From: Brevibacterium sp. 239c
GTDB lineage: Bacteria; Actinomycetota; Actinomycetes; Actinomycetales; Brevibacteriaceae
Reading direction: 5' to 3'
DNA length: 64,000 bases
Assembly (NCBI RefSeq): GCF_900169365.1
Contig: NZ_FXZH01000011.1
Location: 62,001 to 126,000 of the forward strand
Shown piece by piece: positions 18,188 to 27,712 of this stretch. The position numbers and the translations under genes were made by a program. How positions within the stretch are numbered: the first letter of the stretch is position 1; each line of letters opens with the position of its first letter. Below the pieces are notes generated by a model that had not been told where the DNA came from, ran no database searches, and saw only the letters and a list, made by a program, of their open reading frames with translations.

Positions 18188-18214
18188 CTCTATCTCATAC
18201 TCGAAAGGTCTCTC

Positions 18215-19867
18215 ATGGCGCACACTTCCGCGCACGTCGCACACACTCTGGCCCGCCACATCGATGAGGTCTTCGGACTTATGGGCAACGGCAACGCCTA
18301 CTTCCTCGATGCCCTGCTCACCTCCACCTCGGCGACCTACACCGCTGTGCGGCACGAAGCCGGTGCCGTCGTCGCCGCAGATGCACACTTCCGCACCTCG
18401 GGACGGATCGCCGCCGCGACCACCACGTACGGTGCCGGGTTCACGAACACACTCACCGCGCTGGCCGAAGCTGCGCAGGCCAAGGTTCCACTCGTCCTCG
18501 TCGTCGGTGATGAGCCCACCTCCGGCCCCCGCCCCTGGGATGTCGACCAGATCGCCATGGCTTCGGCCGTGGGCGTGCGCACCTACACCGTGGGTCGCGT
18601 CGATGCCGCGGCGGCGGCGGTCACCGCCATCGAGCACGCGCTGACCTACCGAGTGCCCGTTGTCCTCGCAATCCCCTACGATGTTGCAACCCTCGACATC
18701 GGCGAGATCCCCTCGGTTCCGGGACCCGGGCGCCCTGCTCCCTTGGCGCCGACATCCGAGTTCTCACGGACCTCGCTCGATCGTCTGACGACAGCCCTCG
18801 CCGAGGCGAAACGACCACTCCTGTTAGCCGGTCGAGGTGCGTGGTTGGCAGGGGCCGAGGTCGAACTCGGCGCGTTGGCTAAGGCCACCGGGGCATTGAC
18901 GGCGACTACTGCTCTGGGCCGCAACATCTTCCCAGATGCCGACCACGACCTCGGCGTGGCCGGAGGATTTGGCGCCCCTGAAGCCATGGAGCGAATCCGT
19001 GAAGCCGATGTAGCTGTCGTCTTCGGAGGTTCGCTCAACCAGTTCACAATGCGCTTCGGTGAGCTGTTCCACCCATCGACTGAAGTCTGGCAGGTCGACA
19101 CCGACGATCGGGCGACGCATGCCCGGGTCGGCGGTTTCATCCGCTCAGACGTTCGCCTTGCGGCCGGCGAACTGGTCTCTCGTCTGGAGTCCTCTGGTGC
19201 GGAGTCGAGTGGCTGGCGCGAGAGCGTGGATACAGCCGCTGACCGGGCCTATGAAATGGGCACAGAATTCGCTGAGGACGGTCGCCTTGACCCTCGCGCT
19301 GCCGCTGCGCGACTCGGTGAACTGATGCCAGAGGACCGAGTCGTAGTCTCCGACGGCGGGCACTTCATCGCGTGGGCGAACATGTTCTGGGAGCCCAGCG
19401 CACCCGATCGTCTGGCGATGGTCGGCACCGCGTTCCAGTCGATCGGCCTCGGCTGGCACAGCGTTGCAGGTGCGGCACGAGCCAACCAGGATGCGACGAT
19501 CGTTCTCACCACGGGTGACGGTGGCGGAGCAATGGCACTGTCCGATCTCGACACGGCCATCCGTTCAGCCGGTGGGCGGGGCATGGCGGTAGTTTTCAAC
19601 GATGCGGCCTACGGTGCCGAGGTGAACCTCTACGGTCTCAAGGGTCTGGATAAGACTCCGATGCTCATCGATGAGATCGACTTCGCGGCCCTGGGCAGCG
19701 CTGCCGGAGGGTTCGGTGTTGCCGTTCGTTCGCTGGCCGACCTCGAGGTGGTCAACGAGTGGAAGGCGACACCGGTCGCCGAACGGAAGTTCCTGGTCCT
19801 CGATCTGCGGATCTCGGGCGCGGTCATTGCGCCATATCAGGAGGAAGTCATTCGCGTGAACTCCTGA
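18215..19867 (+). CDS. ThDP-dependent enzyme, acetolactate-synthase-like
   Basis: A 550-aa member of the ThDP superfamily, only distantly like the AruI-type enzyme upstream. The catalytic glutamate is E48 in VRHEAGAVVAADA; the cofactor motif is GDGGGAMALSDL, ending VVFNDAAYGAE, where the usual NN is ND. The open frame extends to 18068, but GAAAGG sits before the ATG at 18215 and earlier codons read as non-protein. The substrate is unknown; position after the guanidino operon suggests a related 2-oxo acid. Its end overlaps the convergent DUF418 gene by 31 bp. Confidence 0.78.
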   Translation: MAHTSAHVAHTLARHIDEVFGLMGNGNAYFLDALLTSTSATYTAVRHEAGAVVAADAHFRTSGRIAAATTTYGAGFTNTLTALAEAAQAKVPLVLVVGDEPTSGPRPWDVDQIAMASAVGVRTYTVGRVDAAAAAVTAIEHALTYRVPVVLAIPYDVATLDIGEIPSVPGPGRPAPLAPTSEFSRTSLDRLTTALAEAKRPLLLAGRGAWLAGAEVELGALAKATGALTATTALGRNIFPDADHDLGVAGGFGAPEAMERIREADVAVVFGGSLNQFTMRFGELFHPSTEVWQVDTDDRATHARVGGFIRSDVRLAAGELVSRLESSGAESSGWRESVDTAADRAYEMGTEFAEDGRLDPRAAAARLGELMPEDRVVVSDGGHFIAWANMFWEPSAPDRLAMVGTAFQSIGLGWHSVAGAARANQDATIVLTTGDGGGAMALSDLDTAIRSAGGRGMAVVFNDAAYGAEVNLYGLKGLDKTPMLIDEIDFAALGSAAGGFGVAVRSLADLEVVNEWKATPVAERKFLVLDLRISGAVIAPYQEEVIRVNS

Positions 19868-20880
19868 GGCTGGCGGGAAATGCGCTCAGACCCCCACGTG
19901 ACGTTCCGCCACAGCTTCTCCAGCGGGCCTTGGCCGAAGCGACGCAGCCACAGGCTTGAGACCACGACCTGCAGAACGAGGATTCCCAAGCAGACGACCA
20001 GGCCTGCGGCATAGCCTCCCTGAGAGTCGAAGCGGCTGAGGTCGGGCAGGAACGTGCGGACGGCGATGATGAGGATTGTGGCTCCGACATAGTTGCTCAG
20101 TGCCATCCGCCCCAGCGGGGAGAGCGCTCGGCGCAGCACCGCCTCGGCGGGGGTCCGCAGAAGCATCAGGACGACGACGATATAGGTCAGTGCCATGGCG
20201 ATCCCCAGGCCTGCATTGATCCACTGGTTCACCTGACGGGTCACGTAGTCCGTGACCGCGAACCCAATGACCGAGATGACCACTGCACCGGCCCCCACGA
20301 GAGCCAGACGGCCGGGGTGGCGGAGGACCGAGTGGAGAAATCCGCTCCAGCTGATTGCGAAGCCGAGGAGGAAGAGCCCGGGGATCAGTGCGAGGCCTCC
20401 CCCGGTGAGGATGCCGACTATCAGCAGGACGCTTCCGATGACCGAGGCGATCGGTGCGAGCAGTCGGACGGGAATCCACGTCGAAGGCAGGAGGACGACG
20501 ATTCCGGCGAGGGCGTAGGGCAGCAGGGCCTCCCCCGGCTGCAGGAACTGATGGAGGAGTCCGATGACTGCCAGGAAGAGGAAACGGCGGAGCAGCGCCA
20601 GCCGAGGCCGCGGGCTGCGCTTGGAGGCGGTCAGCCACATCAGCCCGAACCCGATTCCGAAGAGGAAGGAGAAGATCGGGAAGAAGCGGTTCTGCACGAA
20701 GTCCTCGTAGAACCTGTAGAAGGCCAGCGGGTCACCGTGGGCGTCGACGGCGCCCAATTGGAGCATGGGCGGCAGGTTGACCAGGAGGATTCCGCAGAGG
20801 GCGAAGCCGCGGATGACGTCGAGGGCGACGATTCGGCGGCGGGTTGCCGGGCGGGCTGATTGTGTCAGTTGTGTGTTCAT
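19837..20880 (-). CDS. DUF418 family membrane protein
   Basis: A 347-aa protein with about nine transmembrane helices and the family opening RRRIVALDVIRGFALCGILLVNLP, then FPIFSFLFGIGFGLM and, near the C-terminus, RALSPLGRMALSNYVGATI, LWLRRFGQGPLEKLWR. DUF418 proteins are uncharacterised; some relatives belong to the acyltransferase/heparan N-acetyltransferase-like membrane group. The ATG at 20880 is preferred because GGATG lies before it; an ATG nine bases upstream is possible. Confidence 0.85.
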   Translation of the reverse strand: MNTQLTQSARPATRRRIVALDVIRGFALCGILLVNLPPMLQLGAVDAHGDPLAFYRFYEDFVQNRFFPIFSFLFGIGFGLMWLTASKRSPRPRLALLRRFLFLAVIGLLHQFLQPGEALLPYALAGIVVLLPSTWIPVRLLAPIASVIGSVLLIVGILTGGGLALIPGLFLLGFAISWSGFLHSVLRHPGRLALVGAGAVVISVIGFAVTDYVTRQVNQWINAGLGIAMALTYIVVVLMLLRTPAEAVLRRALSPLGRMALSNYVGATILIIAVRTFLPDLSRFDSQGGYAAGLVVCLGILVLQVVVSSLWLRRFGQGPLEKLWRNVTWGSERISRQPQEFTRMTSS

Positions 20881-20948
20881 AACATCCATCGTCGGTGTTC
20901 GGCGGTGTCTGTGGCATCGGCCATGGGGCCGAAAGTCAGCCTCAGGGG

Positions 20949-21593
20949 TCAGCCATTCGGCCGATTCATCACTCCCGATTCCCACATCCGTGCGGCGATC
21001 TCGACCCGGTTGCGCGCCTCGAGGCGATTCTGGATGCTGCCGAGGTGGGTCTTGACGGTGCCGAGCGAGATATAGAGTTCCTGGCAGATCTCCTGATTGG
21101 TCCTCCCGTCGGCGACGAGCTTCGCCACCTCGATCTCGCGCCCGCTCAGTCTCTCGACGGCATGGGTCTGTCGGGTCGGAGTCGAGCGGCGCCGTTTGAG
21201 CAGGTCGAGGGTGAGCGAAGGAGAGATGAGAGCGTCTCCGTTCGCCGCGGCCCTGACACCGACGATGAGGAGGTCGGCTCCGGCGTCCTTGAGCAGGAAT
21301 CCGCTGGCGCCTCCGTCCAGTGCGGCATCGACGTAGTCATCATCGTCGAACGTGGTGACCATGATGACCTTCGAGTGCGGACTGATCTTCGGCAGGGCCG
21401 CGAGCCCGTCGAGTCGCGGCATGCGAATGTCGAGGAGGACGACATCGGGCGCCTCCCGCCGAGCCAGGTCGATCGCCTCGGCACCGTCGGCGGCCTGCCC
21501 GATCACGCTGATCGTCTCCTCGGCGTCGAGGATGAGAGAGAACCCCATCCGCACCATCTCCTGGTCATCGACCACGGCGACTGTAATATCCAT
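20949..21593 (-). CDS. NarL/LuxR-family response regulator
   Basis: A 214-aa two-component regulator: receiver domain with acidic DD at residues 9-10, phosphoacceptor D in VVLLDIRMP (about residue 54), T in MVTTFDD and K in FLLKD; then a LuxR-type HTH (LSGREIEVAKLVADGRTNQEICQELYISLGTVKTHL). Its start overlaps the end of the histidine kinase gene by 29 bp, so the two are translationally coupled. The targets may include the DUF418 gene just downstream (inference). Confidence 0.93.
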   Translation of the reverse strand: MDITVAVVDDQEMVRMGFSLILDAEETISVIGQAADGAEAIDLARREAPDVVLLDIRMPRLDGLAALPKISPHSKVIMVTTFDDDDYVDAALDGGASGFLLKDAGADLLIVGVRAAANGDALISPSLTLDLLKRRRSTPTRQTHAVERLSGREIEVAKLVADGRTNQEICQELYISLGTVKTHLGSIQNRLEARNRVEIAARMWESGVMNRPNG

Positions 21594-22671
21594 CGTCTCT
21601 CTTCATCGTCAGCGGGAGCCGGGTGCGGACCATCCATCCGCCCTCGTGGACTCCGGCATCGATCGACCCGCCGAGGTGGCTGACCCGGGTGCGCAGACTG
21701 CTCAGCCCCGTACCGCTGCCGGCACCGATTCCGCCGGAGCCCGGACCGTTGGCCACGGTCATCAGCAGTGTCGTCGGCCGCTCCTCGCTCATCGTGAGAC
21801 TCACGGTCACCGGTGCGTCGGGGCCGGCATGTCGGCGCACATTGGTCAGGGATTCGACGAGCACACGGTCGAGTACCGGCCATACAGCCTCGTCGTCGAT
21901 CTCACCGGTATCGATCGAGATCTGTGCTCGTTGCCCGTAGGCCTCGACGCGGTCGCGCAGCGCCTGCGGCCCCTCGGCGATCGGAGTCCGCGATGCGGCC
22001 TCGGTGCGCGTTTCGGAGACGAGCCGTCGGATCTCCTCGAGGGCACGGGTACCGGAGGCCTCGATCTTCTGCAGTGCCGTGGAGGTCAGCTGCGCATTGT
22101 CGCTGCGCCCGGCGGCCTGGGCAAGAACGACGATCCCGGTCACCTCGTGGGCGATGACATCGTGGAGTTCGGTGGCGATGCGACGGCGCTCCGCCTCGGC
22201 GGCGGTGGCCTTTCGTTCGACAAACGACCGGTCGGTGAAACGCAGCATCAGGCCGATCGAGATCGCGACGATGATGACAGTGGTGAAGGCGAGGCCGAAG
22301 ATCAAGCCATCGGGCAGCAGACTGGGGACGATGATGTTCGCGACGGCGAGGACCGCGATGAGCGCGATTGGGCCTGGTCCCGATCCGAAGCGACCGAGCA
22401 TCGCCAAGGTGACGAGGCTCAGCCACAGCACCGTCAGGCTCATCGATGCGGCAATGGCCACAAGGCCCAGGGCGACGAACACCCCAAGGACGGCGATTCC
22501 CAGCATGCGTGCAGACGTCCGGCCCAGTTGGATGCGGATGAGGATGGGCAGGACCGCCGCCACTGGGAGCACGGCACCTGTGATCAGCGGCCACCCCGTG
22601 CTGGTGAGCAGATCGATCCCGAATGCCAGGGGCACCGGGATCAACCACAGCCATGCGATGAGTCGTCTCAT
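21565..22671 (-). CDS. Sensor histidine kinase (HisKA_3 type)
   Basis: A 368-aa kinase with about five N-terminal transmembrane helices (residues 5-150) and no large sensing domain, then a HisKA_3 dimerisation box RRRIATELHDVIAHEVTGIVVLAQ with the phospho-histidine in ELHD, and an HATPase domain with LTNVRRHA, GSGTGLSSLR. This DesK/NarL-class layout suggests sensing of membrane or envelope state. The ATG at 22671 is the first whose residues fit; the open frame to 22845 reads as junk. Confidence 0.9.
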   Translation of the reverse strand: MRRLIAWLWLIPVPLAFGIDLLTSTGWPLITGAVLPVAAVLPILIRIQLGRTSARMLGIAVLGVFVALGLVAIAASMSLTVLWLSLVTLAMLGRFGSGPGPIALIAVLAVANIIVPSLLPDGLIFGLAFTTVIIVAISIGLMLRFTDRSFVERKATAAEAERRRIATELHDVIAHEVTGIVVLAQAAGRSDNAQLTSTALQKIEASGTRALEEIRRLVSETRTEAASRTPIAEGPQALRDRVEAYGQRAQISIDTGEIDDEAVWPVLDRVLVESLTNVRRHAGPDAPVTVSLTMSEERPTTLLMTVANGPGSGGIGAGSGTGLSSLRTRVSHLGGSIDAGVHEGGWMVRTRLPLTMKRDDGYYSRRGR

Positions 22672-22702
22672 TGGCTCCCAGTTTAGTCTGTACGGCACAG
22701 AC

Positions 22703-23257
22703 TCAGCGGCAGCTGCTCGGGGCGTACTCGACTTCGACGCCGTCTCCGCAATCGGTGGCGGACACGTTCCTGACCGAGGCTGACTGCGGCAGGCTGACTT
22801 CCCCGGCCTCGCGGCCATCGGCGAACATCCGCACAGCGGCGGCATCGGTCTCGGCAGGGAACGTCACCGCCGTACCGCCGATCGTCGCCGAGTCCGAGAA
22901 CGAACCGTCGGACTCCTTGATCGAAATGGCCTCGGAGGGGTAGTCGAACGTGATGAAGCGAGTGAGGCGGTCGGCATCACCGTCGACAAGGCGGTGAACG
23001 AGGAGCTGGTCCTTGTTCGTGCCGGTCGCCGGAGTCGTGTCGACATAGGTGAGGTCGGCCCGGTCCTGTGCGGCGTACATGAGGTAGGGCCGACCGCGGA
23101 CCTCGATCGAGGTGGGCTCGACGCCGCAGTCATCAAGGTAGGCGGTGACCTGAGATTCGAGTTCGGCCTTGGCACGGAACTCCACAATGACGACGAGGCC
23201 GATGGCCCCGGCGTTGAGGGAGCAGGTGACGGCGAGAGCGATGATGGCTTTTTTCAT
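22703..23257 (-). CDS. Small exported or membrane-anchored protein, LmeA-like at best
   Basis: A 184-aa product with an N-terminal signal or anchor (MKKAIIALAVTCSLNAGAIGLVVIVEF) and an extracytoplasmic domain containing YLDDCGVEPTSIEVRGRPYL, loosely like the start of DUF2993/LmeA phospholipid-binding proteins. Three cysteines are present in the mature part, so a disulphide is possible. AGGA stands 8 nt before the ATG at 23257. It ends 31 bp before the histidine kinase start and may share its transcript. The function is not established. Confidence 0.6.
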   Translation of the reverse strand: MKKAIIALAVTCSLNAGAIGLVVIVEFRAKAELESQVTAYLDDCGVEPTSIEVRGRPYLMYAAQDRADLTYVDTTPATGTNKDQLLVHRLVDGDADRLTRFITFDYPSEAISIKESDGSFSDSATIGGTAVTFPAETDAAAVRMFADGREAGEVSLPQSASVRNVSATDCGDGVEVEYAPSSCR

Positions 23258-23445
23258 GGGGGTGTCCTTGTCGGATGCCAACGACTCTGCACCATCGATA
23301 CTTCCGGAACGGGGACTCTGCGACGTCGACCGAACGGCCAGTCAGGCTCGGCCGATCGGCCACAATCGCCGACGGGCGAATCAGGCGAGCTCGCCGATGG
23401 CGGCGATGCGCATGAGAGTCACGACATGACGGTTGCGAACGCAGA

Positions 23446-23478
23446 AGCGCCCAGGAACCGTTTCCGGTCCTGGGCGCT
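23446..23478 (-). terminator. Terminator of ssrA
   Basis: GCGCCCAGGA (23447-23456) pairs with TCCTGGGCGC (23468-23477), extended past one bulge by CCG/CGG; loop about 4 nt. It begins 7 nt beyond the tmRNA 3' end on the minus strand, with TTTT between. Confidence 0.8.
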
Positions 23479-23484
23479 CAAAAG

Positions 23485-23858
23485 TGGAGATGGCGGGAAT
23501 CGAACCCGCGTCCGTCGGCAGATTGTCAGGACTTCTCCGGGCGCAGTTCGTGAAGTAGTTTCTTAGGTTCTGGCCCTCACACGAACATGTGGACCAACGA
23601 ACGGAGTTGAGTAGAAGTCCCTCAGATACCCTCAACGAATATCTGAAGCAGTGGCTCCCTAAGCGACGCCAGGACCTAGAGTGGAAGCAACTCTAGACTG
23701 ACGGATTCGCAGCTCGGCCTAATCAGGCAGCGAGGGCGAAATCGGTGCGGTTATTAGACTTAGCACCTATTGTTTTGCAGAGGACATTAACGAGATGACT
23801 CTGCATTCTCGGCCCGCTTCTCCCGTCGCAGTGTCCGACGTCGAAACCGATCATCCCC
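23485..23858 (-). ncRNA. ssrA: Transfer-messenger RNA
   Basis: tmRNA rescues ribosomes stalled on broken mRNAs together with SmpB. The 5' end GGGGATGATCGG pairs with the 3' CATCTCC, and the T-arm GCGGGTTCGATTCCCGC is intact. The resume codon is read as GCT, and the tag frame encodes AKSNNRTDFALAA before TGA, with the protease-recognised end ALAA. CCA is not encoded. The 374-nt length is normal. It lies downstream of smpB in the same direction. Confidence 0.95.
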
Positions 23859-24011
23859 ATATTCTGTTACCAACCCTGTCCAACTCATTCACCTGCGCAA
23901 GCAGGCTCATGCGCTGACCAGAATCACCAGCATACTCGTAGAACACCAGCCGATCCAATTGCATTCCCAAGGACAGGGCCTAGTCAGACCGATGGTGTCA
24001 GACGAGCAGAC

Positions 24012-24482
24012 TCAGAGGAATTGTTTGGACTTGATAGCGCGCTCAGCCTCACGTTTGTCCTGCGCTTCACGCAGAGCCTGACGCTTGTCCCATTCGCGCT
24101 TACCCTTAGCCAGAGCAATCTCGACCTTGACCCGCGATCCGTCGAAGTACAGCTCCAGCGGGACGAGTGTGCGTCCCGATTCCTTGACCTTCTGCGACAG
24201 ACGGAGGATCTCCTCGCGGTGCAGCAGCAGCTTTCGACGTCGACGAGCGGTGTGGTTCGTCCACGTCCCCTGTGCGTATTCGGGAATGTAGACGCCCTCA
24301 AGCCACGCTTCATTCTGGAAGATCAATGCGAAACCGTCTGTCAGCGACGCCCTGCCCTCTCGCAGTGACTTCACTTCGGTTCCGCTCAGCACGAGACCGG
24401 CCTCCCACGTATCTTCGATGAGATAGTCGTGGCGTGCCTTGCGGTTCCTCGCAATGACTTTCTTGCCAGTTTCCTTCGGCAT
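24012..24482 (-). CDS. smpB: SsrA-binding protein SmpB
   Basis: A 156-aa basic RNA-binding protein that delivers tmRNA to stalled ribosomes. Typical sequence: [38 protein letters not shown] at the N-terminus and the basic C-terminal tail [28 protein letters not shown] lies 6 nt before the ATG at 24482; the open frame to 24512 is rejected as upstream read-through. Its partner RNA gene lies 150 bp downstream. Confidence 0.95.
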   Translation of the reverse strand: MPKETGKKVIARNRKARHDYLIEDTWEAGLVLSGTEVKSLREGRASLTDGFALIFQNEAWLEGVYIPEYAQGTWTNHTARRRRKLLLHREEILRLSQKVKESGRTLVPLELYFDGSRVKVEIALAKGKREWDKRQALREAQDKREAERAIKSKQFL

Positions 24483-24602
24483 GTCCGGCCTCCTTCCTGT
24501 GTCTCGGTTCACTGTGTCCAGCCACGATTGTCAGCCTCTGAAGACCGCCCAATCGAGTAGACACGCAGACCAACTACTCTAGCTCAATGATATCGCGTAC
24601 GA

Positions 24603-24620
24603 AAGGCCGGGTTGACCGGC
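24603..24620 (-). terminator. Hairpin between the M23 peptidase gene and smpB
   Basis: GGCCGG-GTTGA-CCGGCC forms a 6-bp GC-only stem; on the minus strand it is followed by TTTCGT. It lies about 75 bp after the M23 stop and may partly uncouple smpB from ftsEX. A single copy of the 11-mer CCACCTCGGCG (24653-24663) is also in this gap. Confidence 0.45.
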
Positions 24621-24693
24621 CCAAAAAGGCCACGCTGACGGCTGCTCAAGGCCCACCTCGGCGAGGCCAGGTCCCTAAAAACGCTGACCAACG

Positions 24694-25923
24694 TCAGGAG
24701 ATGTAGGGCATCGGGTTGACGTAGCCGCCGTTCTTCATGATCTCGAAGTGCAGGTGGCAGCCGGTGGAGGCGCCGGTCGTACCCGAATCCGAGATGACCT
24801 GGCCCTTCTTCACCTTCTGCCCATCATGGACCTTCAGGTCCGTGTTGTGGTTGTACGTCGAGGCGATCGAACTCCCCTTGATCTTTCCGTGCGAGATCAC
24901 AACGCGGTTGCCGTAGCCCCCGGTCCAACCGGAGGTCACGACGATCCCGTCACCGGCAGCACGGATCGGGGTGCCGCAGGGAACACCGAAGTCGGTGCCG
25001 GAGTGCAGCTTCTTCGCCCCGGTGATCGGGTGGATGCGGTAACCGAAGGGTGAGGTGATGGGATAGCCCTTGGCGGGGTTGGCCAGCGCGCCGTCACCAT
25101 AGACGAACTTGCCCTTCTTCTCCTGCTCCTTCTCCCATTCACGGACCTTCTTCGCCAACCGGTCCTGCTCGTCCTGTTCCTTCTGCAGCTGAGCTTCGGT
25201 TTTGTCCTTGTTGTCGGAGATGGTCTTCTCCGCATCGTCCTTCGCGGAGATGATGTCGTTGAGGCTGTCGGACTTCTTCTTCGCATCGATCTGTGCGGCC
25301 TCTTTGGCCAGCACAGCCTCGGCGGCTTCGTCCTTGAGGTCCGAGATCTCATCGGTCACACCCGACAGGCGCTCTTCGTTGTTCTTATTCACCGCGCGCT
25401 GCTCGGAAAGGTTGTCGATCGTGCGCTGCTGTGACCGCACGGCGGAGTCCACTCGCCCGATGCCACCGTCGGCGCTTGTGCCCTCGGCCATCTGCAGCAG
25501 CATCGCCAGGTCGGAGGTGATGCCCGAGTTCTGGTACGCCTGACGCCCGATGCGCGCGGCCGAGGTCTTGTGCTTGTCGATCTCCTCCGCGCCGTCTTCG
25601 ATCGAAGACTTCAGATCCTTCTGCGCGTTCTCCGCCGAGGTCAGGCGAGCGGCCATGGCATCATCCTTCTCGATGGCAGCGCCCAGAGCGTCATCAGCCT
25701 TCTTCGACGCGGCTTCAGCGTCGGGCAGCTTCTCCTGCGCCGCGTCGCGTTCTGCGATGACGCGGGCCAGGTCCTCGTCAAGTCCTTCGAACTCCTGCTG
25801 GAGCTCCTTGACCCGGTCATCGACCTTGCTCTTATCGTCACGGGGATTGGCTCCCGCCGAGGTGACGGGCAAGATGACGGCCAACACCGCCGCTGTGATG
25901 ACTAAACCGAGTCTGCGCTTCAT
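24694..25923 (-). CDS. Secreted coiled-coil M23 (LytM) peptidase
   Basis: A 409-aa murein hydrolase or activator, the actinobacterial counterpart of EnvC-type partners of FtsEX. Signal peptide at residues 1-25 (MKRRLGLVITAAVLAVILPVTSAGA), a long coiled coil from about 30 to 270 rich in Lys/Glu/Asp/Ala, then an M23 domain with zinc ligands in HSGTDFG and HLHFE. The second conserved His-containing loop reads TYNHNT where catalytic members usually have YxHL, but the histidine is present. It lies 1 bp after ftsX, which supports function in the divisome. Confidence 0.9.
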   Translation of the reverse strand: MKRRLGLVITAAVLAVILPVTSAGANPRDDKSKVDDRVKELQQEFEGLDEDLARVIAERDAAQEKLPDAEAASKKADDALGAAIEKDDAMAARLTSAENAQKDLKSSIEDGAEEIDKHKTSAARIGRQAYQNSGITSDLAMLLQMAEGTSADGGIGRVDSAVRSQQRTIDNLSEQRAVNKNNEERLSGVTDEISDLKDEAAEAVLAKEAAQIDAKKKSDSLNDIISAKDDAEKTISDNKDKTEAQLQKEQDEQDRLAKKVREWEKEQEKKGKFVYGDGALANPAKGYPITSPFGYRIHPITGAKKLHSGTDFGVPCGTPIRAAGDGIVVTSGWTGGYGNRVVISHGKIKGSSIASTYNHNTDLKVHDGQKVKKGQVISDSGTTGASTGCHLHFEIMKNGGYVNPMPYIS

Positions 25924-25924
25924 C

Positions 25925-26839
25925 TCAGACCTTCGTGTACTTATTCAAGGTGATCAGAGACGATGCCCCGGCCATGATCACACCGATGGCAATGAGGATC
26001 GGAGCCACGATGAGGACATTGACTCCCGAGATCAGGCTGAAGCCCGTCGCCTGGCCCTCCAGCCAACCGCTGACACCGAAGTGGACGAGCAGTCCCAGGG
26101 CACCGGCGGACAGGGTCGCACCGATCGCCGAGGCGATGACGCCCTCAAGCAGGAACGGGAGTTGGATGAAGGTGTTCGACGCACCCACCAGGCGCATGAT
26201 TCCGGTCTCGCGCCGCCGGGAGAATGCGGACAGGCGGATGGTCGTGGCGATGAGCAGCATGGCACACAGCAGCATGATTCCGGCGATCGCGACCGCAACG
26301 ACGGTGGCGATGTTAAGGACACCGAAGAGACGGTCGAGCAGCTGGTTCTGGTCAACGACCTCTTCGACACCTTGGGTCGAGGAGAACGATTCCTTGATGA
26401 TGTCGTACTTCTCGGCGTCCTTGAGCTTGACCCTGAACGACTCGTTCATCTCATCTTCAGGCACGGTGCCTTCGAGGCTGGTGCCCTTGAACTGGTCCTG
26501 GAAGTGCTCGAATGCCTCGCCCTTGTCTTCGAAGTAGACCTCGTCGACGTAGGGGGCAAGCTCCGAGCTGTTGAGCTGATCTTCGATGTTCTTTTTCTGC
26601 GTATCGGTGGCTTCGCCCTCGACACAGTTGGTGGCCTCAGAATCCGGTGGGCACAGGAACACGGAGACCTGGACGCGGTCATACCAGTAGTCCTTCATCT
26701 GCCCGACCTGCATCTGCAGCAGGATTGCGGCGCCGACGAAGAGCAGGGACACGAAGGTCACGAGCACCACGGACAGGACCATGGAGACATTCTTGCGCAG
26801 CCCCGACCAGACCTCGGAGAGGATGAATCCGGCCCTCAT
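25925..26839 (-). CDS. ftsX: Cell-division ABC transporter permease FtsX
   Basis: A 304-aa membrane protein with one N-terminal helix (about residues 21-45), an extracytoplasmic domain of about 130 residues containing two cysteines, and three C-terminal helices. FtsX transmits ATP hydrolysis by FtsE to peptidoglycan hydrolases such as the M23 protein downstream. It overlaps ftsE by 4 bp (ATGA). Confidence 0.94.
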   Translation of the reverse strand: MRAGFILSEVWSGLRKNVSMVLSVVLVTFVSLLFVGAAILLQMQVGQMKDYWYDRVQVSVFLCPPDSEATNCVEGEATDTQKKNIEDQLNSSELAPYVDEVYFEDKGEAFEHFQDQFKGTSLEGTVPEDEMNESFRVKLKDAEKYDIIKESFSSTQGVEEVVDQNQLLDRLFGVLNIATVVAVAIAGIMLLCAMLLIATTIRLSAFSRRRETGIMRLVGASNTFIQLPFLLEGVIASAIGATLSAGALGLLVHFGVSGWLEGQATGFSLISGVNVLIVAPILIAIGVIMAGASSLITLNKYTKV

Positions 26840-27525
26840 GAGGCGACTCCGTAGGTACCCTCTTCGACGTCTCGGACGATGACTCCGTCGGAGAGTTCAA
26901 TGACTCGCTTGCGCATCCGGTTGACGATCTCGCCGTCATGAGTGGCCATGAGCACCGTGGTTCCGTTGCGGTTGATCTTCTCCAGCACCGACATGATGTC
27001 AGCACTGGTGCTCGGGTCGAGGTTGCCTGTGGGCTCATCGGCGAGCAGGATTCCCGGTTTGTTCACCACCGCGCGGGCAATCGCCACGCGCTGCTGTTCA
27101 CCACCGGAGAGTTCGTTGGGGTAGCGCTTCTCTTTGCCAGCCAGTCCCACGGTCTCGAGCACATCGGGGACCAGGGTCGACATGGCCGCCCGGGATTTGC
27201 CGATGACCTGGAGTGCGAAGGCGACGTTGGCGAATACGGTCTTGTTCGGCAGCAGACGGAAGTCCTGGAACACGGTGCCGATCCCCCGGCGCAGATAGGG
27301 CACCTTCCAGCTGGGCATCTTCACGACCGATTTTCCGGCGATGTGGATCCGCCCATTGCTGGGTACCTCTTCGCGGAGGATGAGTCGGATGACCGTGGAT
27401 TTGCCCGAGCCCGAAGCGCCGACGAGGAACACGAATTCTCCGCGCTCGGCCTCGAACGAAATGTCGTCGAGTGCTCTGCGGGATCGTGCGTCGTAGGACT
27501 TCGAAACTGAGTCGAATTTGATCAA
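26836..27525 (-). CDS. ftsE: Cell-division ATPase FtsE
   Basis: A 229-aa ABC ATPase: Walker [11 protein letters not shown]-loop QDFRLLPN, signature [14 protein letters not shown], Walker [13 protein letters not shown] and the switch histidine in MATHDGE. FtsE partners FtsX at the division septum. I choose the TTG at 27525, which makes the product begin (M)[11 protein letters not shown] as in relatives; a TTG four codons earlier is an alternative. Neither has a strong ribosome-binding site. Confidence 0.93.
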   Translation of the reverse strand: MIKFDSVSKSYDARSRRALDDISFEAERGEFVFLVGASGSGKSTVIRLILREEVPSNGRIHIAGKSVVKMPSWKVPYLRRGIGTVFQDFRLLPNKTVFANVAFALQVIGKSRAAMSTLVPDVLETVGLAGKEKRYPNELSGGEQQRVAIARAVVNKPGILLADEPTGNLDPSTSADIMSVLEKINRNGTTVLMATHDGEIVNRMRKRVIELSDGVIVRDVEEGTYGVAS

Positions 27526-27712
27526 GAGGGTCTTCAATCATGTCGCGGATGGCTCGGCCGCTTCCACTGTACGTAACAGCCCCGTGATGATCCGGGAGGC
27601 TTAAGGGCGTGTGTTGCGCATTGGAGGAAGTTCACAGCGACACAGGAAGTTCACACAGCCGCCGAGGTGGTACTTGAACCAGCCGTGCAACCGCGCAGCC
27701 GCAGAAGAAGAA

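Noticed and set aside
18068-18214. 49-residue N-terminal extension of the second ThDP enzyme
   Set aside because: The codons do not resemble the family and a GAAAGG site points to the ATG at 18215.
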